The translations under genes and the position numbers were made by a program. Source: Siphonodentalium dalli (Eukaryota > Mollusca > Scaphopoda > Gadilida > Siphonodentaliidae). Taken from it: 64,000 nucleotides of DNA. The stretch spans positions 63,828,609 to 63,892,608 of the forward strand of contig CP136066.1 of the NCBI GenBank assembly GCA_032622095.1, given 5' to 3'. Shown one piece after another: positions 22,501 through 37,500 of this stretch; position 1 is the first letter of the stretch; every line of letters begins with the position of its first letter. The notes under the pieces are model-generated. The model had not been told where the DNA came from, did no database searches, and saw only the letters and a program-made list of their open reading frames with translations.

Positions 22501-25500
22501 CTACGGTAATCATGGACCAGCCTAGAGGTTTCAAATGGCCTACGGTAATCAACGACCAGCCTAGAGGTTTCAAATGGCCTACGGTAATCAACGACCAGCC
22601 TAGAGGTTTCAAATGGCCTACGGTAATCAAGGACCAGCCTAGAGGTTTCAAATCGCCTACGGTAATCAAGGACCAGCCTAGAGGGTTCATATCGCGAGAA
22701 GTTACTTCTCCCTGTTTGTTTATTAGGGAGAAGTGGACTGCTATCAGGGAAAAGTAGCAACGGCTGAATTTCAATTTACATGTACACCCCCACATCACCT
22801 TTATATGATCCAATAAGTATTATTGCAACACAGGAGCCCATTTATATAATCACTAAAGAACACCGTTATAATCAGTAAATATATTTTAAATATGCTGTTG
22901 GGACCTTATGCATTATTAGTTATCTTCGGCAACATCAGGGGTACATGGATATTTAATACCTGGATGTCGATTTTGAACCCCGAGGCGGAGCCGAGGGGTT
23001 CAAAAAGAGACATCTAGGTATTAAATCTCCATGTACCCCACGATGTTGCCGGAGATAATGATTTTGTCCCCACAACAATAACCATGTCTCATTAATTTAA
23101 GTGGGTTTTTCATAGGTTATCCGATTAATTCGCACCAATAAGAATAATTCAGTAGCTGATCTAAGGATCCGGCGACAGGTGACGTCAAATTTGGCGTGCA
23201 AGAGCAACGTCATGATTGGTGGAAACTGCCAGATCAAGGGTCATTCATATACCCACGATGTTTCACGCGCACATATCCCCCGATGTTTGGCACACGTTCT
23301 CTTATACCCCGCTGTCAAGGATGATGGGGGACATGGTCATTTAAATGTGGCGTTGTCAATCAGATTGCTAGTTACAACCTGACGTTGGGACAAACTGTTA
23401 TATGAGAGACAAGTCACTTCTTCCTGAGACAGAAATAAGGAGAAGTGGCACATTTTAGGGAGATGTCTCCCACGTCACCCTCTAGGCTGGTCCCTGCAGG
23501 TAATCAGACCCAGCAATATTTTCGTCTCTTGATATCTCATTCATAATCAGTTACTGAATTGATGGGATTCTCTCCATTTCATTGGAGTGTGGCGAAGCAA
23601 GTGCGTGATTTCATTGGTTTATGGCATAACAGATCACTCCACAGATAAGAGGTCAATGACATGTTCACAAGTTTGCCACGCATTGTCAAACTCAACTATT
23701 GTTGGAAAACTGAAAACAGGCGATATATCCATAACTCATTTTACTCATCGCAATATAGGAGACATCATGTTTGAGTTTTTATCAGTCAACGATATTCGTG
23801 ACTGATTATTCTTTCGCATTTTATTGTATTTATAACTATTTCTAAATACCACTATTTTCACAAACATTTACTTAGCCTGGAATGCACTCCATATTTTGAA
23901 ATGGTATATCACGTCATGTTGGGAATACCACGTCATTGTATAAATGAAATATAATGGACACATCTAGATGTACATCCGTTAGAATTATCGTCGGCTTTTC
24001 AAATTTCAAAGAGACTCTCCATAACACCTGAACATTATTTACTGATTTTAGATTTTGACACAATGCTGACTTTAATGGTAGTAATATGTTATATACATTG
24101 TTATCAATTCTGTGATAATGAACATTATAATCTAAAGTAGTAGTCAATTTTTCTTTTACTAATGGATATTTTATCTAAATGTTTTTTTAGGCCCCATCCC
24201 ATTTACAAACCATGAAGACTACTGCACATGTGTATGTAACCTTACCTTTAGTACTATGCTTTCCCTTAGGGAGTTTTTCAACGTAATTTGAGGTCATACA
24301 GTCATATCTGCAAAAAAAACATAATTTTATAGTTAACAATCAGAAGCTTAAATTATGACTGTCTAAATAAATTCAGAACTGAGATCATTAACACATTAAT
24401 TAGATCAAATTGTGATTGTATCTGATCAATAAAATGTTGCCTATTCCAATGAATTGTGTTTTAAATGATCGCAAGAGTAATATAACAATAATATGATTTT
24501 GGAGGGCATTACCTTTATATGAAAGACTTTTCTTTTTGTTTGAGAACATTAACATTTGATTGAGAATATTCAGTTCTGATTTCTGAACATGGATACATAT
24601 CAAATCAGGAATTATCTTTTGTCTATTGCTGACAAATCATCATCAATGTTCCATTAATGGTAATAATACAGTCAATGTAATTTGGTGCCCACAATGTGAT
24701 CTAGGAAACAAAGACATGTTAAATATCCAACGAAAATAAGGGTGCAACGGTCCAATAAATTTACTTACTGACTTATTTTGTTCTAACCAATATAATACCA
24801 ATTCAGCTATATATTTGACACAATTAAGAATTCAAAAGTCTTTCCCATAAATTAACTCTTGATACTCTTGAAGCAACAAATTTGAATCCGAGCTTCGATG
24901 TTTGGAATCATTTTCGTGGTATGATTCTAAACAAAATACCCAGCTCGAACGACCTTAACCAGACCTGCTAGTTTGAGGCGAACGACCGTTCATGGAGGTC
25001 ATCCTAAAATGAAAATGCCACGAACGAACAACAGTTTGCACCGACGAAGAAGGTCTCGCTATCAGTGATTAGCTCAATCATTACTCAATCAAATGCATCA
25101 AAATTCAATATTCAAAGAATAACAATTGCTCATTATTAGTGAATGATAGCAGTGGAAGACTGGAATGATTTAGACAGGCTATAATGCAACAACTTGCTGA
25201 ATAAATTTAAGAAAATTGGGAGCTTGAATAATGCAGAAGGAAAAGTTGTAGGTTAAATCAAACTCATAACGACAGGAGTAATGAAGTATCGTTATTATTA
25301 AAGATCAATATCTCATAGTAAATTTATTATTGATCACTAATATAACCAAGTTTGTGAGGGAAATTTTTAGTGATTGAAGCAATTTGCGTCTTTTAAGTAA
25401 CATACGGTACATAGTATGAGTTATCAGAACAATGGGTTACCCAAGTATCAACCAGAGGAATGAATTATAGGTTGCGTAAAATTTTGAAATGTGCAGGCCT

Positions 25501-28500
25501 GCTAAACCATTATTAAAATTACATTTATGCCAAGCCTGAGTTTATTGTGCCTGTCATTTGCAGAATGAGGTCCCCATAGGGTGAATTTAGTGACGCTATC
25601 GTCACTAAATTCACCCTCTGGGGACCTCATACTGCATGGCCTCATCTGCTATGGGACACATGGACTCAGATTGAAGTTCCCAAATGGTGAATATTGTGAT
25701 GTACACCCATTGGGAACCTCAATTATGCAATGTGTTGTCAGCCAATTTGGGGAAATAGAGAAACTAAACTAACAAATAAATAGAATCTATGTGAAGAAGT
25801 TTCCATAGAAATTTGATAATAAAGAAATTTTGCAGAGAAGATGAGCCTAAGCAGAATGAGGTTCTCAGAGGGTGAATTTAGTGACACTACCCTTTCTTCA
25901 AATGATAGTCACGCCAAACTCAGGACTTGATTCATGCTTCATGAAGTTAGTACTTACGTGTTGCCTAAGGCTACTTCACAGAGTAAGAGTACCCCGACAG
26001 GGTCAGCTTTAGATGTCCTACAGTAGTTAGCACTCTTAGAGACCATGTCGGCAAAATAAACTCCTTTACCGAACATATAGCCAGTCTGAAATTCACAAGA
26101 GAAAGAAACTTTTCATAATGAAGAATTTATTCAGTTTTCCAGAACGGCACTTCTTAACTGAATTTATTCTAGCTAATGTGTAGAAATCAATGCTGAAATT
26201 TATGCAGACAGCACTCTTAGATACCATGTCAGCAAAATAAACTCCTTTACCAAACATATAGATGGTTTGAAAGTGAAGATAGATAAGAGAACGCGTGTGA
26301 TGAATAATTTATTCAGCTTTCCAAGACTCCACTACTTTGTCACATCATTCATGCTTGGCTGATAATTATTTGAGGAAATGTACTATATAATACTGAATAC
26401 CGAAAAATAGTAGCGAAATTAAATTCAGCATCAGAACATGTGGGTATTTTGGCTTCGGATAGTCATAAAGTGTACATGCCTCGTGTGTTACCCGATTGCC
26501 AAACAACAACGAAACCGTGAAGTCAAACATTCTTGGCCAATAAGCTGCTTCACCTGTGATAATTTGTGTTATAAATTAGATATCACATTTTTGCCTTGAG
26601 GGACCTATTATCGACCTTCGGTTGATATCACGCCAAACTTGGCTGATAACCACTAAACTCGGCTGATATCAGTTGTGACCTCACCAAGCGAAGCATAGTG
26701 TTTACATCCAACTTAACAGACATTTGGGGACGAACTCAGAGTAATAGGCCGATATAACGACAAATGGTCTGGAAGTCCATGGCGTATCATGGAGTGTTTC
26801 ATGACATTTCGAACTGGTATTTACTCCGTAATTTGAATGTAAATTGAACTTGATAATAGTGCACTTCTCTCTAATAATAAATAGGGAGATCTCTCACTTT
26901 TAAACCTCTCGGCTGGTCCCTATGACACAATATTAAGAATTATTAATATTTCTACAATTTTTGCTATCAATATGTTCAAGCGCATGAACTTCTCATATTG
27001 TACTTGTATCTAACATATTCAAATATATTTTACCTGCTCTCTAAGACTAAACTTCATTATAAATAAAACGAAAGCTGGGTTAAGAATACTTTTAATACCT
27101 TATATGGGCAATGGGTATTAATTATGAACACTTACCACTGGCGCTTCTGGAGGAGCAATCCTTAATCCCTGAGACAATATTCCAGCGTAGTTTGTAACTC
27201 GGGAGCCGTGCCACAACAGTTTACGGTTAGGTAGATCTTTGAATGGTCGATATCTGGCAGCTTCTCCTTCACGAACCACCTTAAATATCTGAAGTTGAAA
27301 TACTGAATTTTAGGTCAAATAAATAGAAATACTGTGTTCTCAGGCATCTCTCTCAAATGAGGGCATCATAAAAATATTTTATTTGCAATTTCATCCACAA
27401 TTATCAAAGTGGTTGTATGTGGAGAAATAGAACTTACATCGAGTACATCCAGGTCAAACTGGTTGTTCATGGAGAAACAGTACTTACATCGAGTACGTCC
27501 AGGTCATACTGGTTGTTCATGGAGAAACAGTACTTACATCGAGTAGTAAGTATAGGTCATACTGGTTGTGTGTGGAGAAATAGAACTTACATCACGTACA
27601 TCCAGGTCAAACTGGTTGTGTGTGGAGAAGCAGTACTTACATCGAGTACGTCCAGGTGATACTGGTTGTGTGTGGAGCAGCAGTACTTACATCGAGTACG
27701 TCCAGGTCATACTGGTTGTGTGTGGGTAACATTACTTACATCGAGTACGTCCAGGTCATACTGGTTGTTCATGGAGAAACAGTACTTACATCGAGTAGTA
27801 AGTATAGGTCATACTGGTTGTGTGTGGGTAACATTACTTACATCGAGTAGTAAGTATAGGTGATACTGGTTGTGTGTGGGTAACATTACTTACATCGAGT
27901 ACATCCAGGTCATACTGGTTGTTCATGGAGAAACAGTACTTACATCGAGTAGTAAGTATAGGTCATACTGGTTGTGTGTGGAGAAATAGAACTTACATCG
28001 AGTACGTTCAGGTCATACTGGTTGTGTGTGGGTAACAGTACTTACATCGAGTACGTCCAGGTCATAATGGTTGTGTGTGGGTAACATTACTTACATCGAG
28101 TACATCCAGGTCATAATGGTTGTGTGTGGGTAACATTACTTACATCGAGTACATCCAGGTCATAATGGTTGTGTGTGGGTAACATTACTTACATCGAGTA
28201 CGTCCAGGTCATAATGGTTGTGTGTGGGTAACATTACTTACATCGAGTACATCCAGGTCATAATGGTTGTGTGTGGGTAACATTACTTACATCGAGTACG
28301 TCCAGGTCATACTGGTTGTGTGTGGGTAACAGTACTTACATCGAGTACGTTCAGGTCATACTGGTTGTGTGTGGGTAACATTACTTACATCGAGTACGTC
28401 CAGGTCATACTGGTTGTGTGTGGAGAAGCAGTACTTACATCGAGTACGTCCAGGTCATACTGGTTGTGTGTGGGTAACATTACTTACATCGAGTACGTTC

Positions 28501-31500
28501 AGGTCATACTGGTTGTGTGTGGGTAACAGTACTTACATCGAGTACGTTCAGGTCATACTGGTTGTTCATGGAGAAGCAGTACTTACATCGAGTACGTTCA
28601 GGTCATACTGGTTGTGTGTGGAGAAATAGAACTTACATCGAGTACGTTCAGGTCATACTGGTTGTGTGTGGAGAAATAGAACTTACATCGAGTACGTTCA
28701 GGTCATACTGGTTGTGTGTGGGTAACATTACTTACATCGAGTACGTTCAGGTCATACTGGTTGTGTGTGGGTAACAGTACTTACATCGAGTACGTTCAGG
28801 TCATACTGGTTGTTCATGGAGAAACAGTACTTACATCGAGTAGTAAGTATAGGTCATACTGGTTGTGTGTGGAGAAATAGAACTTACATCGAGTACGTCC
28901 AGGTCATACTGGTTGTGTGTGGGTAACATTACTTACATCGAGTACGTCCAGGTCATACTGGTTGTGTGTGGGTAACAGTACTTACATCGAGTACGTTCAG
29001 GTCATACTGGTTGTTCATGGAGAAACAGTACTTACATCGAGTAGTAAGTATAGGTCATACTGGTTGTGTGTGGAGAAATAGAACTTACATCGAGTACGTC
29101 CAGGTCATACTGGTTGTGTGTGGGTAACATTACTTACATCGAGTACGTCCAGGTCATACTGGTTGTGTGTGGGTAACATTACTTACATCGAGTACGTCCA
29201 GGTCATACTGGTTGTGTGTGGGTAACATTACTTACATTGAGTACGTTCAGGTCATACTGGTTGTGTGTGGGTAACATTACTTACATCGAGTACGTTCAGG
29301 TCATACTGGTTGTGTGTGGGTAACATTACTTACATCGAGTACGTTCAGGTCATACTGGTTGTGTGTGGGTAACATTACTTACATCGAGTACGTTCAGGTC
29401 ATACTGGTTGTTCATGGAGAAACAGTACTTACATCGAGTAGTAAGTATAGGTCATACTGGTTGTGTGTGGAGAAATAGAACTTACATCGAGTACGTCCAG
29501 GTCATACTGGTTGTGTGTGGAGAAATAGAACTTACATCGAGTACGTCCAGGTCATACTGGTTGTGTGTGGGTAACATTACTTACATCGAGTACGTCCAGG
29601 TCATACTGGTTGTGTGTGGGTAACATTACTTACATCGAGTACGTCCAGGTCATACTGGTTGTGTGTGGGTAACAGTACTTACATCGAGTACGTTCAGGTC
29701 ATACTGGTTGTTCATGGAGAAACAGTACTTACATCGAGTACGTCCAGGTCATACTGGTTGTGTGTGGGTAACATTACTTACATCGAGTACGTCCAGGTCA
29801 TACTGGTTGTGTGTGGGTAACATTACTTACATCGAGTACGTCCAGGTCATACTGGTTGTGTGTGGGTAACAGTACTTACATCGAGTACGTCCAGGTCATA
29901 CTGGTTGTGTGTGGGTAACATTACTTACATCGAGTACGTCCAGGTCATACTGGTTGTGTGTGGGTAACAGTACTTACATCGAGTACGTTCAGGTCATACT
30001 GGTTGTTCATGGAGAAACAGTACTTACATCGAGTACGTCCAGGTCATACTGGTTGTGTGTGGGTAACATTACTTACATCGAGTACGTCCAGGTCATACTG
30101 GTTGTGTGTGGGTAACAGTACTTACATCGAGTACGTCCAGGTCATACTGGTTGTGTGTGGGTAACATTACTTACATCGAGTACGTCCAGGTCATACTGGT
30201 TGTGTGTGGGTAACAGTACTTACATCGAGTACGTTCAGGTCATACTGGTTGTTCATGGAGAAACAGTACTTACATCGAGTATGTCCAGGTCATACTGGTT
30301 GTGTGTGGGTAACATTACTTACATCGAGTACGTCCAGGTCATACTGGTTGTGTGTGGGTAACATTACTTACATCGAGTACGTCCAGGTCATACTGGTTGT
30401 GTGTGGGTAACAGTACTTACATCGAGTACGTCCAGGTCATACTGGTTGTGTGTGGGTAACATTACTTACATCGAGTACGTCCAGGTCATACTGGTTGTGT
30501 GTGGGTAACAGTACTTACATCGAGTACGTCCAGGTCATACTGGTTGTTCATGGAGAAACAGTACTTACATCGAGTACGTCCAGGTCATACTGGTTGTGTG
30601 TGGGTAACATTACTTACATCGAGTACGTCCAGGTCATACTGGTTGTGTGTGGGTAACATTACTTACATCGAGTACGTTCAGGTCATACTGGTTGTTCATG
30701 GAGAAACAGTACTTACATCGAGTAGTAAGTATAGGTCATACTGGTTGTGTGTGGAGAAACAGTACTTACATCGAGTACGTCCAGGTCATACTGGTTGTGT
30801 GTGGGTAACATTACTTACATCGAGTACGTTCAGGTCATACTGGTTGTTCATGGAGAAACAGTACTTACATCGAGTAGTAAGTATAGGTCATACTGGTTGT
30901 GTGTGGAGAAACAGTACTTACATCGAGTACGTCCAGGTCATAATGGTTGTGTGTGGGTAACATTACTTACATCGAGTACATCCAGGTCATACTGGTTGTG
31001 TGTGGGTAACATTACTTACATCGAGTACGTCCAGGTCATACTGGTTGTTCATGGAGAAGCAGTACTTACATCGAGTACGTCCAGGTCATAATGGTTGTGT
31101 GTGGGTAACATTACTTACATCGAGTACATCCAGGTCATACTGGTTGTGTGTGGAGAAGCAGTACTTACATCGAGTACATCCAGGTCATACTGGTTGTGTG
31201 TGGGTAACATTACTTACATCGAGTACGTCCAGGTCATACTGGTTGTGTGTGGGTAACATTACTTACATCGAGTACATCCAGGTCATACTGGTTGTGTGTG
31301 GAGAAGCAGTACTTACATCGAGTACATCCAGGTCATACTGGTTGTGTGTGGGTAACATTACTTACATCGAGTACATCCAGGTCATACTGGTTGTTCATGG
31401 AGAAGCAGTACTTACATCGAGTACATCCAGGTCATACTGGTTGTGTGTGGAGAAGCAGTACTTACATCGAGTACATCCAGGTCATACTGGTTGTGTGTGG

Positions 31501-34500
31501 AGAAGCAGTACTTACATCGAGTACGTCCAGGTCATACTGGTTTTGTGTGGGTAACAGTACTTACATCACGTACATCCAGGTCATACTGGTTGTTCATGGA
31601 GAAGCAGTACTTACATCGAGTACGTCCAGGTCATACTGGTTGTGTGTGGGTAACATTACTTACATCGAGTACATCCAGGTCATACTGGTTGTGTGTGGGT
31701 AACATTACTTACATCGAGTACGTCCAGGTCATACTGGTTGTGTGTGGGTAACATTACTTACATCGAGTACGTCCAGGTCATACTGGTTGTGTGTGGGTAA
31801 CATTACTTACATCGAGTACATCCAGGTCATACTGGTTGTGTGTGGAGAAGCAGTACTTACATCGAGTACATCCAGGTCATACTGGTTGTGTGTGGAGAAG
31901 CAGTACTTACATCGAGTACGTCCAGGTCATACTGGTTTTGTGTGGGTAACAGTACTTACATCACGTACATCCAGGTCATACTGGTTGTTCATGGAGAAGC
32001 AGTACTTACATCGAGTACGTCCAGGTCATACTGGTTGTGTGTGGGTAACATTACTTACATCGAGTACGTCCAGGTCATACTGGTTGTGTGTGGGTAACAT
32101 TACTTACATCGAGTACATCCAGGTCATACTGGTTGTGTGTGGGTAACATTACTTACATCGAGTACGTCCAGGTCATACTGGTTGTGTGTGGGTAACATTA
32201 CTTACATCGAGTACATCCAGGTCATACTGGTTGTGTGTGGAGAAGCAGTACTTACATCGAGTACATCCAGGTCATACTGGTTGTGTGTGGGTAACATTAC
32301 TTACATCGAGTACATCCAGGTCATACTGGTTGTTCATGGAGAAGCAGTACTTACATCGAGTACATCCAGGTCATACTGGTTGTGTGTGGAGAAGCAGTAC
32401 TTACATCGAGTACATCCAGGTCATACTGGTTGTGTGTGGAGAAGCAGTACTTACATCGAGTACGTCCAGGTCATAATGGTTGTGTGTGGGTAACATTACT
32501 TACATCGAGTACATCCAGGTCATACTGGTTGTGTGTGGGTAACATTACTTACATCGAGTACATCCAGGTCATACTGGTTGTTCATGGAGAAGCAGTACTT
32601 ACATCGAGTACGTCCAGGTCATAATGGTTGTGTGTGGGTAACATTACTTACATCGAGTACATCCAGGTCATACTGGTTGTGTGTGGGTAACATTACTTAC
32701 ATCGAGTACGTCCAGGTCATACTGGTTGTGTGTGGGTAACATTACTTACATCGAGTACATCCAGGTCATACTGGTTGTGTGTGGGTAACATTACTTACAT
32801 CGAGTACGTCCAGGTCATACTGGTTGTGTGTGGGTAACATTACTTACATCGAGTACATCCAGGTCATACTGGTTGTGTGTGGGTAACATTACTTACATCG
32901 AGTACGTCCAGGTCATACTGGTTGTGTGTGGGTAACATTACTTACATCGAGTACGTCCAGGTCATACTGGTTGTGTGTGGAGAAGCAGTACTTACATCGA
33001 GTACATTCAGGTCATACTGGTTGTTCATGGAGAAGCAGTACTTACATCGAGTACGTCCAGGTCATAATGGTTGTGTGTGGGTAACATTACTTACATCGAG
33101 TACGTCCAGGTCATACTGGTTGTGTGTGGGTAACATTACTTACATCGAGTACGTCCAGGTCATACTGGTTGTGTGTGGAGAAGCAGTACTTACATCGAGT
33201 ACATCCAGGTCATACTGGTTGTTCATGGAGAAGCAGTACTTACATCGAGTACGTCCAGGTCATAATGGTTGTGTGTGGGTAACATTACTTACATCGAGTA
33301 CATCCAGGTCATACTGGTTGTGTGTGGGTAACATTACTTACATCGAGTACATCCAGGTCATACTGGTTGTGTGTGGGTAACATTACTTACATCGAGTACA
33401 TCCAGGTCATACTGGTTGTTCATGGAGAAGCAGTACTTACATCGAGTACGTCCAGGTCATACTGGTTGTGTGTGGGTAACATTACTTACATCGAGTACGT
33501 CCAGGTCATAACGGTTGTTCATGGAGAAGCAGTACTTACATCGAGTACGTCCAGGTCATACTGGTTGTGTGTGGGTAACATTACTTACATCGAGTACATC
33601 CAGGTCATACTGGTTGTGTGTGGGTAACATTACTTACATCGAGTACATCCAGGTCATACTGGTTGTGCATGGAGAAGCAGTACTTACATCGAGTACGTCC
33701 AGGTCATACTGGTTGTGTGTGGGTAACATTACTTACATCGAGTACATCCAGGTCATACTGGTTGTGCATGGAGAAGCAGTACTTACATCGAGTACGTCCA
33801 GGTCATACTGGTTGTGTGTGGGTAACATTACTTACATCGAGTACGTTCAGGTCATACTGGTTGTTCATGGAGAAGCAGTACTTACATCGAGTACGTCCAG
33901 GTCATAATGGTTGTGTGTGGGTAACATTACTTACATCGAGTACATCCAGGTCATACTGGTTGTGTGTGGGTAACATTACTTACATCGAGTACGTCCAGGT
34001 CATACTGGTTGTGTGTGGGTAACATTACTTACATCGAGTACGTCCAGGTCATACTGGTAGTGTGTGGAGAAGCAGTACTTACATCGAGTACATTCAGGTC
34101 ATACTGGTTGTTCATGGAGAAGCAGTACTTACATCGAGTACGTCCAGGTCATAATGGTTGTGTGTGGGTAACATTACTTACATCGAGTACATCCAGGTCA
34201 TACTGGTTGTTCATGGAGAAGCAGTACTTACATCGAGTACGTCCAGGTCATACTGGTTGTGTGTGGGTAACATTACTTACATCGAGTACATCCAGGTCAT
34301 AATGGTTGTTCATGGAGAAGCAGTACTTACATCGAGTACATCCAGGTCATACTGGTTGTGTGTGGGTAACATTACTTACATCGAGTACATCCAGGTCATA
34401 CTGGTTGTGTGTGGGTAACATTACTTACATCGAGTACATCCAGGTCATACTGGTTGTGCATGGAGAAGCAGTACTTACATCGAGTACGTCCAGGTCATAC

Positions 34501-37500
34501 TGGTTGTGTGTGGGTAACATTACTTACATCGAGTACATCCAGGTCATACTGGTTGTGCATGGAGAAGCAGTACTTACATCGAGTACGTCCAGGTCATACT
34601 GATTGTGTGTGGGTAACATTACTTACATCGAGTACATCCAGGTCATACTGGTTGTGCATGGAGAAGCAGTACTTACATCGAGTACGTCCAGGTCATACTG
34701 GTTGTGTGTGGGTAACATTACTTACATCGAGTACATCCAGGTCATACTGGTTGTGCATGGAGAAGCAGTACTTACATCGAGTACATCCAGGTCATACTGG
34801 TTGTGTGTGGGTAACATTACTTACATCGAGTACGTCCAGGTCATAATGGTTGTTCATGGAGAAGCAGTACTTACATCGAGTACATCCAGGTCATACTGGT
34901 TGTGTGTGGGTAACATTACTTACATCGAGTACATCCAGGTCATACTGGTTGTGTGTGGGTAACATTACTTACATCGAGTACATCCAGGTCATACTGGTTG
35001 TGCATGGAGAAGCAGTACTTACATCGAGTACATCCAGGTCATAATGGTTGTGTGTGGGTAACATTACTTACATCGAGTACGTCCAGGTCATACTGGTTGT
35101 GTGTGGGTAACATTACTTACATCGAGTACGTCCAGGTCATAATAGTTGTGTGTGGGTAACATTACTTACATCGAGTACATCCAGGTCATACTGGTTGTGT
35201 GTGGGTAACATTACTTACATCGAGTACATCCAGGTCATACTGGTTGTGTGTGGGTAACATTACTTACATCGAGTACATCCAGGTCATACTGGTTGTGTGT
35301 GGAGAAGCAGTACTTACATCGAGTACGTCCAGGTCATACTGGTTGTGTGTGGGTAACATTACTTACATCGAGTACGTCCAGGTCATACTGGTTGTGTGTG
35401 GGTAACATTACTTACATCGAGTACATCCAGGTCATAATGGTTGTGTGTGGGTAACATTACTTACATCGAGTACATCCAGGTCATACTGGTTGTGTGTGGG
35501 TAACATTACTTACATCGAGTACATCCAGGTCATACTGGTTGTGTGTGGAGAAGCAGTACTTACATCGAGTACGTTCAGGTCATACTGGTTGTGTGTGGGT
35601 AACATTACTTACATCGAGTACATCCAGGTCATACTGGTTGTGTGTGGGTAACATTACTTACATCGAGTACATCCAGGTCATACTGGTTGTGTGTGGGTAA
35701 CATTACTTACATCGAGTACATCCAGGTCATACTGGTTGTGTGTGGAGAAACAGTACTTACATCGAGTACGTCCAGGTCATACTGGTTGTGTGTGGGTAAC
35801 ATTACTTACATCGAGTACATCCAGGTCATACTGGTTGTGTGTGGGTAACATTACTTACATCGAGTACATCCAGGTCATACTGGTTGTGTGTGGGTAACAT
35901 TACTTACATCGAGTACATCCAGGTCATACTGGTTGTTCATGGAGAAGCAGTACTTACATCGAGTACGTCCAGGTCATACTGGTTGTGTGTGGGTAACATT
36001 ACTTACATCGAGTACATCCAGGTCATACTGGTTGTGTGTGGAGAAGCAGTACTTACATCGAGTACGTCCAGGTCATACTGGTTGTGTGTGGGTAACATTA
36101 CTTACATCGAGTACATCCAGGTCATACTGGTTGTTCATGGAGAAGCAGTACTTACATCGAGTACGTCCAGGTCATACTGGTTGTGTGTGGGTAACATTAC
36201 TTACATCGAGTACGTCCAGGTCATACTGGTTGTGTGTGGGTAACAGTACTTACATCGAGTACATCCAGGTCATACTGGTTGTGTGTGGGTAACATTACTT
36301 ACATCGAGTACGTCCAGGTCATAATGGTTGTTCATGGAGAAGCAGTACTTACATCGAGTACATCCAGGTCATAATGGTTGTGTGTGGGTAACATTACTTA
36401 CATCGAGTACATCCAGGTCATACTGGTTGTGTGTGGGTAACATTACTTACATCGAGTACGTCCAGGTCATAATGGTTGTTCATGGAGAAGCAGTACTTAC
36501 ATCGAGTACGTCCAGGTCATAATGGTTGTGTGTGGGTAACAGTACTTACATCGAGTACGTCCAGGTCATAATGGTTGTGTGTGGGTAACATTACTTACAT
36601 CGAGTACATCCAGGTCATACTGGTTGTGTGTGGGTAACATTACTTACATCGAGTACGTCCAGGTCATACTGGTTGTTCATGGAGAAGCAGTACTTACATC
36701 GAGTACATCCAGGTCATAATGGTTGTGTGTGGGTAACATTACTTACATCGAGTACGTCCAGGTCATACTGGTTGTGTGTGGGTAACATTACTTACATCGA
36801 GTACGTCCAGGTCATACTGGTTGTGCATGGAGAAGCAGTACTTACATCGAGTACATCCAGGTCATAATGGTTGTGTGTGGGTAACATTACTTACATCGAG
36901 TACATCCAGGTCATACTGGTTGTGTGTGGGTAACATTACTTACATCGAGTACGTCCAGGTCATACTGGTTGTGTGTGGGTAACATTACTTACATCGAGTA
37001 CGTCCAGGTCATACTGGTTGTGTGTGGGTAACATTACTTACATCGAGTACATCCAGGTCATACTGGTTGTGTGTGGAGAAACAGTACTTACATCGAGTAC
37101 ATCCAGGTCATAATGGTTGTGTGTGGGTAACATTACTTACATCGAGTACGTCCAGGTCATACTGGTTGTGTGTGGGTAACATTACTTACATCGAGTACAT
37201 CCAGGTCATACTGGTTGTTCATGGAGAAGCAGTACTTACATCGAGTACGTCCAGGTCATACTGGTTGTGTGTGGGTAACAGTACTTACATCGAGTACGTC
37301 CAGGTCATAATGGTTGTGTGTGGGTAACATTACTTACATCGAGTACATCCAGGTCATACTGGTTGTGTGTGGGTAACATTACTTACATCGAGTACGTCCA
37401 GGTCATACTGGTTGTGTGTGGGTAACATTACTTACATCGAGTACATCCAGGTCATACTGGTTGTGTGTGGGTAACATTACTTACATCGAGTACATCCAGG

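Noticed and set aside
22146-22813. Open frames of 183-209 codons on both strands over the 39-bp array
   Set aside because: The repeat length is a multiple of three, so any frame without a stop stays open. There is no start context or homology.
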